From Nitrospirota bacterium (GTDB taxonomy: Bacteria; Nitrospirota; Thermodesulfovibrionia; Thermodesulfovibrionales; UBA1546): a DNA stretch of 32,853 nucleotides. Of the stretch, positions 7,528 to 15,904 are shown in pieces (position 1 is the first letter of the stretch; every line of letters begins with the position of its first letter). Location of the stretch: contig JACQXE010000037.1 of NCBI GenBank assembly GCA_016208915.1, positions 68,905-101,757 of the forward strand, read 5' to 3'. The position numbers and the translations under genes were made by a program. The notes beneath the pieces are model-generated. The model had not been told where the DNA came from, ran no database searches, and was given only the letters and a program-made list of their open reading frames with translations.

Positions 7528-8250
7528 TTAAAAATTTATCCCTAAATTAGGGAAGAATTGGGTGAGTTCTCGGAGCCGATTTGTGAGGAGCATAACGCCG
7601 AAAATAATCAGAAGCAGACCGCTGATAATCATGATCACCCGCATGTATCTCTGAATCTTTTTTGAATAACTCAGGAAGCTGTTCATTGCAAGCGATGAGA
7701 GAAAAAATGGCACAGCAAGTCCGAGTGAATAGACTGAAAGCAATTTTAAGCCATATATCGTAGATCCTTTTGAGCTCGCATAGAGGAGGATTGTGCCCAA
7801 TATTGGGCCAATGCACGGTGTCCATCCGGCAGCGAATGTCATACCAATGACGAATGTGCCGATGTAACCCGCGGGTTTACCGCTTAAGTGAATCTTCTTA
7901 TCCCTCATGAGGAAATCGAGCCTGAGAAAACCTGCAATGAAAAGGCCGAAGATGATGATGAGTATTCCGCCGATGATCCTTATCCACTCCTGATATTGAA
8001 AAAAAAGCTGTCCTACTGCGGATGACGAAGCTCCGAGTGCAATAAACACAGCAGAAAATCCGCATATAAATATGAGCGAGTTTATGATCGTGAGCCTTTG
8101 TATCCGTTTCCTGTCGCTGCCTCCTGTGAGATCCTCGAATGATATGCCTGTTATGAATGAAACATACGAAGGGACTAAGGGCAGGACGCATGGCGAAAGA
8201 AAAGATAATACGCCTGCTACAAATGCAAAGGAAAAAGAGACGTCTTTCAC
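7528..8250 (-). CDS. ccdA: Cytochrome c biogenesis protein CcdA
   Basis: This 240-residue membrane protein with six predicted helices matches CcdA/DsbD-beta, which passes electrons from cytoplasmic thioredoxin to periplasmic thiol carriers needed for haem attachment. The two reactive cysteines sit in the family motifs LSFLSPCVLPLVPSY (residue about 21) and GWTPCIGPILG (about 142). The start is GTG at 8248-8250, preceded by AAAGGAG at a spacing of six, and both neighbours agree with it. It is downstream of the mog gene on the same strand, with a hairpin repeat element between. Together with ResB at the left end it points to system II cytochrome maturation. Confidence 0.93.
   Translation of the reverse strand: MKDVSFSFAFVAGVLSFLSPCVLPLVPSYVSFITGISFEDLTGGSDRKRIQRLTIINSLIFICGFSAVFIALGASSSAVGQLFFQYQEWIRIIGGILIIIFGLFIAGFLRLDFLMRDKKIHLSGKPAGYIGTFVIGMTFAAGWTPCIGPILGTILLYASSKGSTIYGLKLLSVYSLGLAVPFFLSSLAMNSFLSYSKKIQRYMRVIMIISGLLLIIFGVMLLTNRLRELTQFFPNLGINF
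7539..7553 (-). terminator. Possible terminator hairpin at the 3' end of ccdA
   Basis: A perfect TCCCTAA-A-TTAGGGA palindrome lies in the last codons of ccdA. Read on the minus strand it is followed by TAAATTTTTAAATT, an AT-rich tail, so it could end ccdA transcription. No T-run follows it on the plus strand. Stem strength is modest. Confidence 0.35.
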
Positions 8251-8273
8251 TGTTGCTCCTTTCTAATAATAAG

Positions 8274-8442
8274 TGGCAAAAGATTACTTTTAAGCGGCAT
8301 TATTTTGCCGATCTTCCGACTGTACCCCCCTTTATCCCCCCTTACCAAGGGGGGATATGAGGGGGGTGAGGCAAAAACCTCGGAGGTCGAAGACCGACCT
8401 GCCTGCCGGCAGGCAGGGAATGAGCGAAAAGTAATCTTTTGT
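8274..8442 (+). repeat. Structured repeat element, copy 2, with two nested repeats
   Basis: The outer arms CAAAAGATTACTTTT (8277-8291) and AAAAGTAATCTTTTG (8427-8441) are perfectly complementary. The core matches copy 1: GCGGCATTATTTTGCCGAT, AAACCTCGGAGG, GAATGAGCGAAA. The small hairpin GGTCGAAGACC replaces GGGCGAAGCCC of copy 1, a compensatory pair change. Two other repeats interrupt it: a C/G-rich palindrome at about 8325-8366 and a perfect 20-bp palindrome at 8398-8417. It separates the mog stop from the ccdA start. Confidence 0.75.
8398..8417. repeat. Perfect 20-bp palindrome nested in repeat copy 2
   Basis: CCTGCCTGCCGGCAGGCAGG reads identically on both strands. It is inserted next to the conserved GGTC-GAA-GACC hairpin, at the position where copies 1 and 3 read straight through from GCCC to GAGAATGAG. 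Confidence 0.7.
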
Positions 8443-8927
8443 CATGACCTCCCGCATTCTGATAAATCTCCTCTTGTCTTTTCAATTGCATGCGGAATAA
8501 CGTCTATTATAACACCAAGATTTTCTTTTACAGCCTTTGGACTGCCAGGAAGATTTATTATTAATGTTCTCCCACGTATGCCTGCGACTGCCCTTGAGAG
8601 CATGGAACGCCTTGTTTTTTTCAACCCTTCACTTCTCATAGCCTCTGCAATTCCGGGAATCTCTTTCTCAATCACTTCAAGCGTGGCCTCAGGCGTAACA
8701 TCCCTTGGTGAAAGGCCTGTGCCGCCGGTAGTGAGTATCAGGTCAACCTTATCAGAGTATTCGAGGAGCTTTTTCTTGATCAAGTCCTTTTCATCAGGCA
8801 GAATATCATAATATTGAATCACAGCATCTATCCCTTTGAGCGCATCTTTTATTACGGAACCGCTAATGTCTTCCCGTTCGCCTTTTGAACCTTTGTCACT
8901 CAATGTAAGGATAGCAACAGTAATCAT
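8442..8927 (-). CDS. Molybdopterin adenylyltransferase-like protein (MoaB/MogA family)
   Basis: The 161-residue protein is a single MoCF-binding domain. MogA adenylates molybdopterin before molybdenum insertion; MoaB is its close relative. The characteristic segments are ILTLSDKGSKGERED (start), DLILTTGGTGLSPRDVTPEAT (about 81), the E-x-x-IPGIAEAMR segment (about 107) and LIINLPGSPKAV (about 131). The TGGTG loop and downstream aspartate are the substrate-binding features. The next gene upstream encodes a MOSC protein, a family linked to molybdenum-cofactor enzymes, which supports a cofactor role. MogA and MoaB cannot be told apart from sequence alone. Its stop codon abuts the right arm of a repeat element. 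Confidence 0.85.
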   Translation of the reverse strand: MITVAILTLSDKGSKGEREDISGSVIKDALKGIDAVIQYYDILPDEKDLIKKKLLEYSDKVDLILTTGGTGLSPRDVTPEATLEVIEKEIPGIAEAMRSEGLKKTRRSMLSRAVAGIRGRTLIINLPGSPKAVKENLGVIIDVIPHAIEKTRGDLSECGRS

Positions 8928-8933
8928 AAACAG

Positions 8934-9001
8934 TCAGCTGTCAGCTATCAGCCGTCAGCATCAGGATGCTTGTCCTTTTGCTGTCTACTGCTTGCTAACT
9001 A
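8934..9001. repeat. Heptameric repeat array
   Basis: Four 7-bp units TCAGCTG, TCAGCTA, TCAGCCG, TCAGCAT run at 8934-8961. After a gap, three related units (CTGTCTA, CTGCTTG, CTAACTA) run at 8981-9001. The second part supplies the last codons and the stop of the MOSC gene. Confidence 0.65.
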
Positions 9002-9425
9002 CTATTTCGTCTCCTTTCTTAATTTTTCCGCCTTTCAGCACCTTTACAAATATCCCCTCTTTTGGCATAACACAATCGCCTGCCTGATAATATATATTGC
9101 ATCTCGTGTGGCACTCTTTTCCTATTTGGCTTACCTCCAGAGCAATTTCACCGATACTTATCCGTGTGCCAATCGGAAGATCAACGAGATTTATGCCTTC
9201 TGTAGTGATGTTTTCTGCAAAATCACCTGGCTTTACATCCAGTCCCATCCGCTGCATTTTCTGAATGCTTTCGATTGCAAGGAGGCTAACCTGTCTGTGC
9301 CAATTAGAAGATGCATGGGCGTCGTCTTCAATCCCATAATTATGTTTTATCAGCGCCTCATGAACAGGTTTTTTGCGGACGCCTTTTTCTGAACTGATAT
9401 TAATCGAAATGACTTTTCCTGTCAT
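8985..9425 (-). CDS. MOSC-domain protein
   Basis: This 146-residue stand-alone MOSC domain is the family named after the C-terminus of eukaryotic Mo-cofactor sulfurase; members bind the cofactor or move sulfur for it. Visible markers are VRKKPV, the IEDDAHA segment, LLAIESI, PGDFAENITTEGI, the conserved cysteine region IGKECHTRCNIYYQAGDCVMP, and a closing KKGDEIVV. The first cysteine (about residue 104) is the likely sulfur carrier. Its ATG (9423-9425) overlaps the stop of the upstream UPF0104 gene as ATGA. The last residues SKQ and the stop lie within a heptameric repeat, so the original C-terminus may have been replaced. Paired with the MoaB/MogA gene downstream. Confidence 0.88.
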   Translation of the reverse strand: MTGKVISINISSEKGVRKKPVHEALIKHNYGIEDDAHASSNWHRQVSLLAIESIQKMQRMGLDVKPGDFAENITTEGINLVDLPIGTRISIGEIALEVSQIGKECHTRCNIYYQAGDCVMPKEGIFVKVLKGGKIKKGDEIVVSKQ

Positions 9426-10321
9426 CTTTTTATCCTTAGGTATTCAAAGAGTCCAGCGAGTCCTCCGAATGCCACTGACAGAAACCATGCAAATGACATT
9501 GCTGTTGCTATCTCAGGCTTCACGCCTACCAATCCAAATAAAAGAACAAAAGCGCCTTCTCTTATTCCAATCCCTGATATGGAGATTGGCAGAGCTGCAA
9601 TTGTTACGATGATGGGGAAAAAGATAAAAAAGTAGATGAGCGATATATGCTGTCCAAGACCAAGTGTTACCACGTATATGGATATCGTATTCATAATCTG
9701 GACAACAAAAGAGAGGCAAATAGTTTTCATAATCAGGATTCTCTGGTTTCGGTATTCATCAAAATAGTTGTAAAACTCGGATAAGAGCCTTATGCCTTTG
9801 CCAAGACGCAGTCCGAATATTACAAGGCTTGAAATCAAGAACAACAGAATTATTGCTGGCAAAAGCCATTCTATTATTGAGCCCTTTACATAGTCAAACC
9901 CGATGATAAAGGCAGTCAGCCCTATGATCATGAGCGATATGAAGCCTACATACCTGTCCATGAAGACAGAGGCAAGACTGAGGCTGCCTTTGTTTGTTTT
10001 TTTGTAGAGATAGTAAGTCTTAACAACGTCGCCACCGACAAGCCCGGGCATAAATGTGTTAAAGAATGAGCCTATAAGGTAGTAAGAGAAGAGATTCTTT
10101 GATCTGAACTCCTCAGGCAGCAAGAGTTTCCAGCGAATAGTTGATACATATAAGGAAAATATATATATGAGTACTGCGGCTATAAATGCAAGAGGATGAA
10201 TGCCTTTTATTGTGAACATCACCTTCTCTATCCCTGCTTTTGATAAGACGAAATAAAGCAGGCTTGAGCTTATCAAAAGCTTTATAAAAAGAAGGAGTAT
10301 TTTTTTTATATTACGAGCCAA
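9422..10321 (-). CDS. UPF0104 / flippase-like integral membrane protein
   Basis: The 299-residue protein is almost wholly hydrophobic helices and belongs to the UPF0104 (lysylphosphatidylglycerol synthase membrane-domain, AglD-like) group. Visible landmarks are the STIRWKLLL segment near residue 60, the FFNTFMPGLVGGDVVKTYYLYKK segment near 90-112, and the late SISGIGIREGAFVLLFGL segment near 248. Such proteins accompany lipid-linked sugar synthesis and may move or modify lipid intermediates; the biochemical role is not settled. It overlaps the upstream glycosyltransferase gene by 11 bases and the downstream MOSC gene by four, so translation is probably coupled. Together with the two upstream genes it suggests a lipid or envelope glycosylation cassette. 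Confidence 0.82.
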   Translation of the reverse strand: MARNIKKILLLFIKLLISSSLLYFVLSKAGIEKVMFTIKGIHPLAFIAAVLIYIFSLYVSTIRWKLLLPEEFRSKNLFSYYLIGSFFNTFMPGLVGGDVVKTYYLYKKTNKGSLSLASVFMDRYVGFISLMIIGLTAFIIGFDYVKGSIIEWLLPAIILLFLISSLVIFGLRLGKGIRLLSEFYNYFDEYRNQRILIMKTICLSFVVQIMNTISIYVVTLGLGQHISLIYFFIFFPIIVTIAALPISISGIGIREGAFVLLFGLVGVKPEIATAMSFAWFLSVAFGGLAGLFEYLRIKR

Positions 10322-11249
10322 TGACTTTCTTTATCACATAAATCGGTTTTCTCTGGCTTTCATGATATACCCTTACAAGCATTTCGCCCAGAAGCCCCAT
10401 GCCTATAAGCTGAATCCCTACGATTATAAGCAGTACTCCGAGAAGAAGCAGCGGTCTGCCTCCTATGGCTTTACCAATAAATATCTTCTCAATAGTCAGA
10501 TAAAGTGATATAAGAAATCCCAACGCACCGCTAAGCAATCCGATTGGGCCAAAGAACTGAAGTGGTTTTGTTGAGAAGCTCTGAAGGAATTTAACTGTTA
10601 TAAGGTCAAGGATTACTTTGACTGTGCGTGACATTCCGTATTTTGACTTGCCTTTAAATCTCGGATAATGAGTTGTCTCAACTTCGGCAAGACGGACGCC
10701 ATACCAGCTCGCAACAGCAGGTATGAATCTGTGCATCTCGCCATAAAGTTTTAAATTCTTTATAACGTCCTTCCTATACGCTTTCAGCGAGCAGCCGTAA
10801 TCATGGAGTTTTACTCCGGTAACCCTGCTTATTATCCAGTTAGCAAGGATAGAAGGCAAACGCCTTGTAAAAAAAGGATCTTTTCTTTTTTTTCTCCACC
10901 CGCTTACGAGATCGTGGTCTTTCATCTTTTCAAGGAGTTTGGGGATGTCTTTTGGATCATTCTGAAGATCTCCGTCCATTGTGACGATTACGTCTCCCCT
11001 CGCAAAGTCAAACCCGGCAGCAAAAGCAGCAGTCTGTCCAAAGTTTCTTCTGAGACTCAGAACCACAACGCTCTTATCTTTTTCCTGAATCCCTTCAAGT
11101 TTTTTCAGCGTCTGATCAGTGCTTCCGTCGTCAACGTAGATTATTTCATATCCGGAGCCGAGATTGGAAAGAGTCTCCTTAACCCTCTCATGCAGGATTT
11201 CAACATTCTCATCTTCATTATACAAAGGTATTACAACCGAAACTGTCAT
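10311..11249 (-). CDS. Polyprenyl-phosphate glycosyltransferase, GT2 (DPM1/ArnC-like)
   Basis: This 312-residue protein has an N-terminal GT-A domain with SVVIPLYNEDENV, the YVDDGSTDQT nucleotide-binding acidic motif (about 40-49), RRNFGQTAAFAAGFDFARGD, and the metal-binding TMDGDLQNDP (about 90). Two C-terminal helices lie near 232-255 and 270-292. This layout is that of enzymes loading a sugar from a nucleotide donor onto undecaprenyl phosphate at the cytoplasmic face, such as ArnC or GtrB. Its product would be the natural donor for the ArnT-like fusion protein encoded immediately upstream (stop and start overlap by one base). The sugar cannot be told from sequence. Confidence 0.9.
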   Translation of the reverse strand: MTVSVVIPLYNEDENVEILHERVKETLSNLGSGYEIIYVDDGSTDQTLKKLEGIQEKDKSVVVLSLRRNFGQTAAFAAGFDFARGDVIVTMDGDLQNDPKDIPKLLEKMKDHDLVSGWRKKRKDPFFTRRLPSILANWIISRVTGVKLHDYGCSLKAYRKDVIKNLKLYGEMHRFIPAVASWYGVRLAEVETTHYPRFKGKSKYGMSRTVKVILDLITVKFLQSFSTKPLQFFGPIGLLSGALGFLISLYLTIEKIFIGKAIGGRPLLLLGVLLIIVGIQLIGMGLLGEMLVRVYHESQRKPIYVIKKVIGS

Positions 11250-13471
11250 CAGTAGCTTGTTATCTCCTCCTGTTTCATGCCCTTAAAATTATAGCATTTA
11301 AAAATCGAATAATCTCTGTTTTTTGTCCCCCCGTGATAGACAGTAAAGGTTTTCTTCTCGCAATTGTCAAATGATTTCGCAAACATGTCAGATACTTGAG
11401 CATCGCCTATTGTAACAAAAATTGCATTGTAGTGAATAAAGCCTTTGAATCCCGGCCATAAGTCATACTGATTCATTCTCCTTCCGAGATTCACACAATA
11501 GGTGACAGGCTGACCCTTTACATAAAATGCAAGTTCGCTTGAGACCTGATATTTATCTGAAAATATAAAAAATGGGCTTGTTTTTGAAATTTCATCAGAA
11601 ATCATGCTTACCTCAGAGCCGAGTTCTTTCCATCCCCTTGCCCTTGAAGTCGGATCTAATTTAGTCGGGTCTATTTTAGGAAGCAGTTGCAGGATGGCAG
11701 GATAGTGGGCTATTGCGATGGGTATCAGTTTAAGAGGCAGCGCAGGATAATGGGCTATTGCAGTGATTATCAGTGAGATAAGGACACCGGCGATTACTGT
11801 CCACTGGGTCCATTTTTTAATACTTTCCCATCGGCTGATGAAGACAACAGAAAAGGCAATAAACCCGGCTGCATAAGCAGGCAGCGCCCAGTTTGCCTGC
11901 ACCTTGCCGTGAAAACTCTTAAGCAGGAAGAAGGCAAATATAGGAATGGAAAACCAGAATAGAAAAGAAGACTGCGGATCACGGTATGACTTCAGAAGTC
12001 TGAAAATGGCATAAAATATCATTACAAATAGAATCGGAGTTATTATGCCGATTTGCGAGCCAAGAAATTCTGAGAAATCTTTCAGCCATTGGCTGCTGAT
12101 TATTGACCACTGGTCTGCAATATTAGCCTGTCCTGCCGTATGTTTTAAGGTGACCCAGTCACGAGCGGCGTTCCAGACAATAACAGGGCTGAAGATAATA
12201 AGACTTAAAGCAAGGCTTATGTAAGGCTGTTTTGTGCGGAGAATACTTCTGTATTGTTTTGCGGTAATCAGAAAAAGTAATGCGCAGATGTAAAAAAATG
12301 CCATTGTATATTTCGTAAGAAGACCGAACCCTATCGAAACCCCGAGAAGAATCCATACCCCCCCTTTAATCCCCCCCTTATCAAGGGGGGGCTGTGGGGG
12401 GGGTGACGAGTGACGAGTAACGAGTAACGATAACCCTCCTTTAATTTCCCCTTTTGGTAAAGGGGGGCAGGGGGAGATTTGACTGTTGACTGCTGCTCCA
12501 CTGCTCTTTTGCTCTACTGCCCTGTAAAAAAGATAAAGCGACAGTATCCAGAAGAGTATGAACGGAGAATCAATCGTAAACAGGACACCATAAGCAGAGT
12601 ATAAAGGGACAATCTGCATTAATATCGCCGCTGAGATGCCTGTGCGTTCATCAGATAGGGATTTACCCAACTTATATAATAAAATGCTGCTCAATGCAGA
12701 AAAGATAACGGCCATTATTCTTATGCCGAATACATTATCTCCGAATATAGCAGTGCCGAGCGCTATTAGGTATGCAATCATTGGCCCCTTTGAGTAATAG
12801 CTCAGGTCGAGCCGCCTCGACCATTCCCAGTAATGCGCTTCATCAGGACTTAGATCGATGACACCTGTCGTAATGTAATAAATCCGGAACAAGCTTAGCA
12901 CCAGCACAGAGATTATGAGAATCGTAGTGGAAGGCTTAGTTTGATATCTTCGAGACGCCCATTCATACAGCTTAATGACAGATTCCGAGATAATAAGACC
13001 GATCAATAATCCAGCAATCACATCTGACACATAATGAACCCCGACATATATTCTTGAAAATCCAACGAGCAGAGCTATCAGAATGAGCAGCAGGCGGAGC
13101 CATTTCTTGGATTTGTAAGACAGGGCAAGTATAATTGCAGATGCATTAGCAGCGTGGTTTGAAGGCATTGAAAAAGAATTCCCGCATCCAACCAGCAGTC
13201 TAACACCATCTGAAATATAGCAGGGTCTTGGCCTCTCTATCAAATGCTTTAATGTATTGGATACCCAGTCAGATAATGCGACTGCTGCGATAGTGAGCAC
13301 TATAGGCACAAAGGCTCTTTTTTTGTCCCTTATCAGAAACCAGAACATTATGGCCAGTATAATGAAGTAATATCTGTTTGTTATCAGAGGCATGATAACA
13401 TCCATAAAGCTATTCTGAATTCTGCTGTTTATGAAAGAAAATAAGAGGGTGTCAATATCCTGAAGGTTCAT
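11249..13471 (-). CDS. PAP2 phosphatase - ArnT-like glycosyltransferase fusion
   Basis: The 740-residue membrane protein joins two enzymes. Residues about 1-170 form a PAP2 lipid phosphatase with KX6RP at 75-83, PSNH at 103-106 (glycine of PSGH replaced by Asn), and SRX5HX3D at 139-150. Residues about 195-720 form an ArnT/PMT-type (GT83/GT39) transferase, with the acidic DLSPDEAHYWEW near 207-217 and many helices. ArnT enzymes move a sugar from undecaprenyl phosphate to a lipid acceptor outside the membrane. Residues about 321-371 are encoded by repeat DNA inserted in frame (CPPLPKGEIKGG and PPLDKGGIKGG). Next comes a GT2 gene that probably makes the donor. The phosphatase could recycle or trim the carrier or dephosphorylate the acceptor; this is inference. 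ATG at 13469-13471. Confidence 0.85.
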   Translation of the reverse strand: MNLQDIDTLLFSFINSRIQNSFMDVIMPLITNRYYFIILAIMFWFLIRDKKRAFVPIVLTIAAVALSDWVSNTLKHLIERPRPCYISDGVRLLVGCGNSFSMPSNHAANASAIILALSYKSKKWLRLLLILIALLVGFSRIYVGVHYVSDVIAGLLIGLIISESVIKLYEWASRRYQTKPSTTILIISVLVLSLFRIYYITTGVIDLSPDEAHYWEWSRRLDLSYYSKGPMIAYLIALGTAIFGDNVFGIRIMAVIFSALSSILLYKLGKSLSDERTGISAAILMQIVPLYSAYGVLFTIDSPFILFWILSLYLFYRAVEQKSSGAAVNSQISPCPPLPKGEIKGGLSLLVTRHSSPPPQPPLDKGGIKGGVWILLGVSIGFGLLTKYTMAFFYICALLFLITAKQYRSILRTKQPYISLALSLIIFSPVIVWNAARDWVTLKHTAGQANIADQWSIISSQWLKDFSEFLGSQIGIITPILFVMIFYAIFRLLKSYRDPQSSFLFWFSIPIFAFFLLKSFHGKVQANWALPAYAAGFIAFSVVFISRWESIKKWTQWTVIAGVLISLIITAIAHYPALPLKLIPIAIAHYPAILQLLPKIDPTKLDPTSRARGWKELGSEVSMISDEISKTSPFFIFSDKYQVSSELAFYVKGQPVTYCVNLGRRMNQYDLWPGFKGFIHYNAIFVTIGDAQVSDMFAKSFDNCEKKTFTVYHGGTKNRDYSIFKCYNFKGMKQEEITSY
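12357..12525. repeat. Compound repeat insertion inside the PAP2-ArnT gene
   Basis: In order on the plus strand: a C/G-rich palindrome (about 12358-12403), four 7-bp units TGACGAG, TGACGAG, TAACGAG, TAACGAT (12404-12431), a second C/G-rich palindrome (about 12434-12476), and a looser heptamer-like run (about 12481-12524). Read on the minus strand it keeps the frame open with no stop and adds about 51 residues between two membrane helices. A C/G-rich palindrome of the same kind is nested in the repeat element at 8325-8366. Confidence 0.8.
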
Positions 13472-13482
13472 TGCGGTATCTA

Positions 13483-13923
13483 TTATAGTGAAACGCTTTT
13501 TCTTAATCCATCAATAAATTCTTTTACCTTTTCTTTTATCTCATCTCTTGCCCTTCTGAATTCTTTCATTATCTGTTCTTCTGTGCCGATTGTCCCAACC
13601 GGGTCTTTGATGGGCCAGTGCATACGTTTTATCTCAGACGGAGTCCAAGGGCAGAATTCTTCGGCATTAATGCAGAGAGTAACGATTATATCCATTTTCC
13701 TCAGAAAATCTCTGTCTATCTCTTTTGACTGCTGTTTTGAGATGTCTATGCCCAATTCCTGCATAACCGCAATTGCTTTCGGATGAACAATTGTTTCCAT
13801 AAGACCTGCGCTGTAAGTTTCGATGATGTCTTTGGCGAATTCTCTTGCAAAGCCTTCTGCCATCTGGCTCCTGCAGGAATTGCCTGTGCACAGGAATATT
13901 ACTTTTGATAATTTACTTTTCAT
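13483..13923 (-). CDS. arsC: Arsenate reductase, thioredoxin-coupled (LMW phosphatase-like)
   Basis: The 146-residue protein reduces arsenate to arsenite for export. It has the low-molecular-weight phosphatase fold: the P-loop CTGNSCR near residue 11-17 holds the nucleophilic cysteine, the acidic DPVG segment near 107 supplies the general acid, and VTLCINAEEFCP gives a Cys pair seven residues apart. That matches the Cys82/Cys89 relay of the S. aureus enzyme, so electrons should come from thioredoxin rather than glutaredoxin. It is the last arsenic gene of the run, 33 bases after the Usp gene and 11 bases before the unrelated membrane glycosyltransferase gene. No clear ribosome site was seen at the ATG. 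Confidence 0.93.
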   Translation of the reverse strand: MKSKLSKVIFLCTGNSCRSQMAEGFAREFAKDIIETYSAGLMETIVHPKAIAVMQELGIDISKQQSKEIDRDFLRKMDIIVTLCINAEEFCPWTPSEIKRMHWPIKDPVGTIGTEEQIMKEFRRARDEIKEKVKEFIDGLRKSVSL

Positions 13924-13956
13924 GACATTGTTTTTTAGTTTCTGAGAAAAGTTTTT

Positions 13957-14844
13957 TTAAATCCTTTCTAGGCATTGTGGGCTTTTGATTAGCAATACAG
14001 GTCTATCGCTGTACTCAACAACGTTTCTTGAAACAGAACCCCAAAGCATCCCTTCAACATATCCCTTTCCGTGAGAGCCCATAATAATGAGAGATACATC
14101 CTCTTCTTGGGCTATCTTTATGAGGTCAGTTCCTGCCTTACCAACATGCAAATGGGTTTTTACTTTGATGCCTTCCATTCCAATGTCCTGTCTGATAAGC
14201 TCTAACTTCTTCTGGTCTATCTCCTTGAATTCCTTGAATCTGTCAGCAGGTTGAAGTCTCATGGCCTTTTCATCCATGACATGGGCGACAACAACCTCTT
14301 CAACCCCAGCATCTTTTAATCCCCTGAGATATTTCGATGCTATCTCTGCACAGTCTGACCAGTCTGTTGGATAAAGTATTTTGTGAAAGACCCTTTCGCA
14401 TAATCTCTCGCATGCCTTTTTGTCTTCTAAAAAAGTTGCAGGATATTTAGGAACATATACAGGGAAATGCCCATAACGTATAACCTTATCAGTAGTTGAA
14501 CCGATAAATATCTCTCCGAAAATCCCTTTTTTCTGTCGGCCGGATACGATAAGCGATACCCTCTCATTATCAGCAACTTTCAATATCTCTTTATAAGGAA
14601 CTCCTACTTCTATCCTTTTCTTTGCCTTGAGCCCTGAATCTTCAATAACTTTGAGTGCCTGTTGCATCTTTGTATTGGCAGACTTTACGAGTTTCTTTAT
14701 ATTGGTGGCATGAGTAAGGGGATCAGCATCAATTACATGGAGTAATATTATCTCTTCTGTCCCTACTTTTTTAAAATTCAAAACATATGAAAGGACGTCA
14801 ATTGAAAACTCTTCGAATTTTGTCGGATACAGTATCTTTCTATA
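13957..14844 (-). CDS. Universal stress protein with two Usp domains
   Basis: The 295-residue product has two tandem Usp domains, starting MYRKILYPTKFEEF and FHKILYPTDWSDCAE (about 150). The second retains the ATP-binding signature GxxG-9x-GS (GSHGKG...LWGS near 260). The first has a changed version (GRQKKG...IGST). Usp proteins are small ATP-binding stress factors; here the gene sits inside an arsenic operon, seven bases after acr3, so co-expression under metalloid stress is likely. A longer frame would add 20 residues, but the chosen ATG (14842-14844) has AAAGGAG nine bases upstream and begins at the conserved domain edge. The biochemical role is not known. Confidence 0.88.
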   Translation of the reverse strand, partial: YRKILYPTKFEEFSIDVLSYVLNFKKVGTEEIILLHVIDADPLTHATNIKKLVKSANTKMQQALKVIEDSGLKAKKRIEVGVPYKEILKVADNERVSLIVSGRQKKGIFGEIFIGSTTDKVIRYGHFPVYVPKYPATFLEDKKACERLCERVFHKILYPTDWSDCAEIASKYLRGLKDAGVEEVVVAHVMDEKAMRLQPADRFKEFKEIDQKKLELIRQDIGMEGIKVKTHLHVGKAGTDLIKIAQEEDVSLIIMGSHGKGYVEGMLWGSVSRNVVEYSDRPVLLIKSPQCLERI

Positions 14845-14851
14845 CATTGGT

Positions 14852-15904
14852 TTACTCCTTTCCACTAAAAAACTTATGCTCTGTCTTTTTTGCAAACCAT
14901 ACAAGCACGAGCATTACAGGTACCTCTATCAACGGGCCGATTACCGTTGCCAAAGCTACTGTCGGGTTAAAGGCAGTAATTGCAATTGCAATAGCTATTT
15001 CAAAATCCCTACCCGTAGAATTGAATCCTACAGCCACTGCGTCTTTATAATTCAGACCCAGCTTCCACCCGACAAGATAGACAACAACAAACATAATCCA
15101 GAAAAAGATGGTCATAGGGATAGCCATCTGGACAATAAGCATCGGCTTTTCAAGTATCAAATCGCCTTTTAAGGCAAACATGACAATGAGGGTAAAAAGC
15201 AGCCCTATGATTGACAGCGTATCGAGATAAAATTTGAGTTTATGAAACCATTTCTCACCGAATCTCTTTACCCCTAAGAACCTTGTAAGCATTCCTGCAA
15301 TTAGGGGAATGCCTAAATAAAGAAGAACGCTTTCACCTACAACCCAAACATCAAAACGGACATCGCCTAACAAGAGCTTGGCATAGACCGGAATCAGCAT
15401 CATCTGAATTATGGAGTTCAGCGCAACCAGTATTATTGCAAGGGGACCGTTGCCGGCAGAAAGGTAGGTGAAGACTATTACCATCGCAATACATGGGGCG
15501 AGTCCGTATAGGACAAGCCCTGTATATAGATCTGGTTCACCGCTCAAGAATATCTTTGCGAGCAGGAGCATAAAGAACGGGGCAACTGCATAGTTGAAAA
15601 ACACCACAATAAGGAGCTGTTTCGGCGAGCGAGTTGCTTTTCCCAAATCCTCAAACTTTATGTTTGCCATTGCCGGATACATCATCATGAAAAGACCGAC
15701 AATAACACCAAGTGCAAGGGTATTTGAGATGCTGAACTCATATGTGCCGTGAAATATTGATTTAATGGCATCAATGGGCGGCGTCAATTCAAAATTGGAA
15801 ATGCCATACCACTTGCCGATGACTATACCGATGACCATGCTGACAATGACAAATACTGGTAAAAGCCTGAAGTTGTGCAATTTTTCAAGAAACTTTTTAA
15901 TCAT
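14852..15904 (-). CDS. acr3: ACR3-family arsenite efflux permease
   Basis: This 350-residue protein with about ten membrane helices is an ACR3 (BASS superfamily) arsenite exporter. Landmarks are [16 protein letters not shown] near 73-88, the conserved cysteine in [21 protein letters not shown] (about 138), and the late [14 protein letters not shown] segment (about 296). The cysteine is essential for As(III) transport in studied members. The ATG overlaps the arsR stop by four bases, so the two are translationally coupled. With ArsC it forms the standard reduce-and-export route. Some annotations call this gene arsB, but the sequence is of the ACR3, not the ArsB, family. Confidence 0.93.
   Translation of the reverse strand: MIKKFLEKLHNFRLLPVFVIVSMVIGIVIGKWYGISNFELTPPIDAIKSIFHGTYEFSISNTLALGVIVGLFMMMYPAMANIKFEDLGKATRSPKQLLIVVFFNYAVAPFFMLLLAKIFLSGEPDLYTGLVLYGLAPCIAMVIVFTYLSAGNGPLAIILVALNSIIQMMLIPVYAKLLLGDVRFDVWVVGESVLLYLGIPLIAGMLTRFLGVKRFGEKWFHKLKFYLDTLSIIGLLFTLIVMFALKGDLILEKPMLIVQMAIPMTIFFWIMFVVVYLVGWKLGLNYKDAVAVGFNSTGRDFEIAIAIAITAFNPTVALATVIGPLIEVPVMLVLVWFAKKTEHKFFSGKE

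Noticed and set aside
8305-8811. 168-codon plus-strand open frame
   Set aside because: It runs through the repeat element and antisense to the mog gene, which is clearly coding.
11249-13471. Assembly-made fusion of two genes
   Set aside because: The frame is open across the join at residues 170-200 with no stop or repeat there, and both domains are complete.
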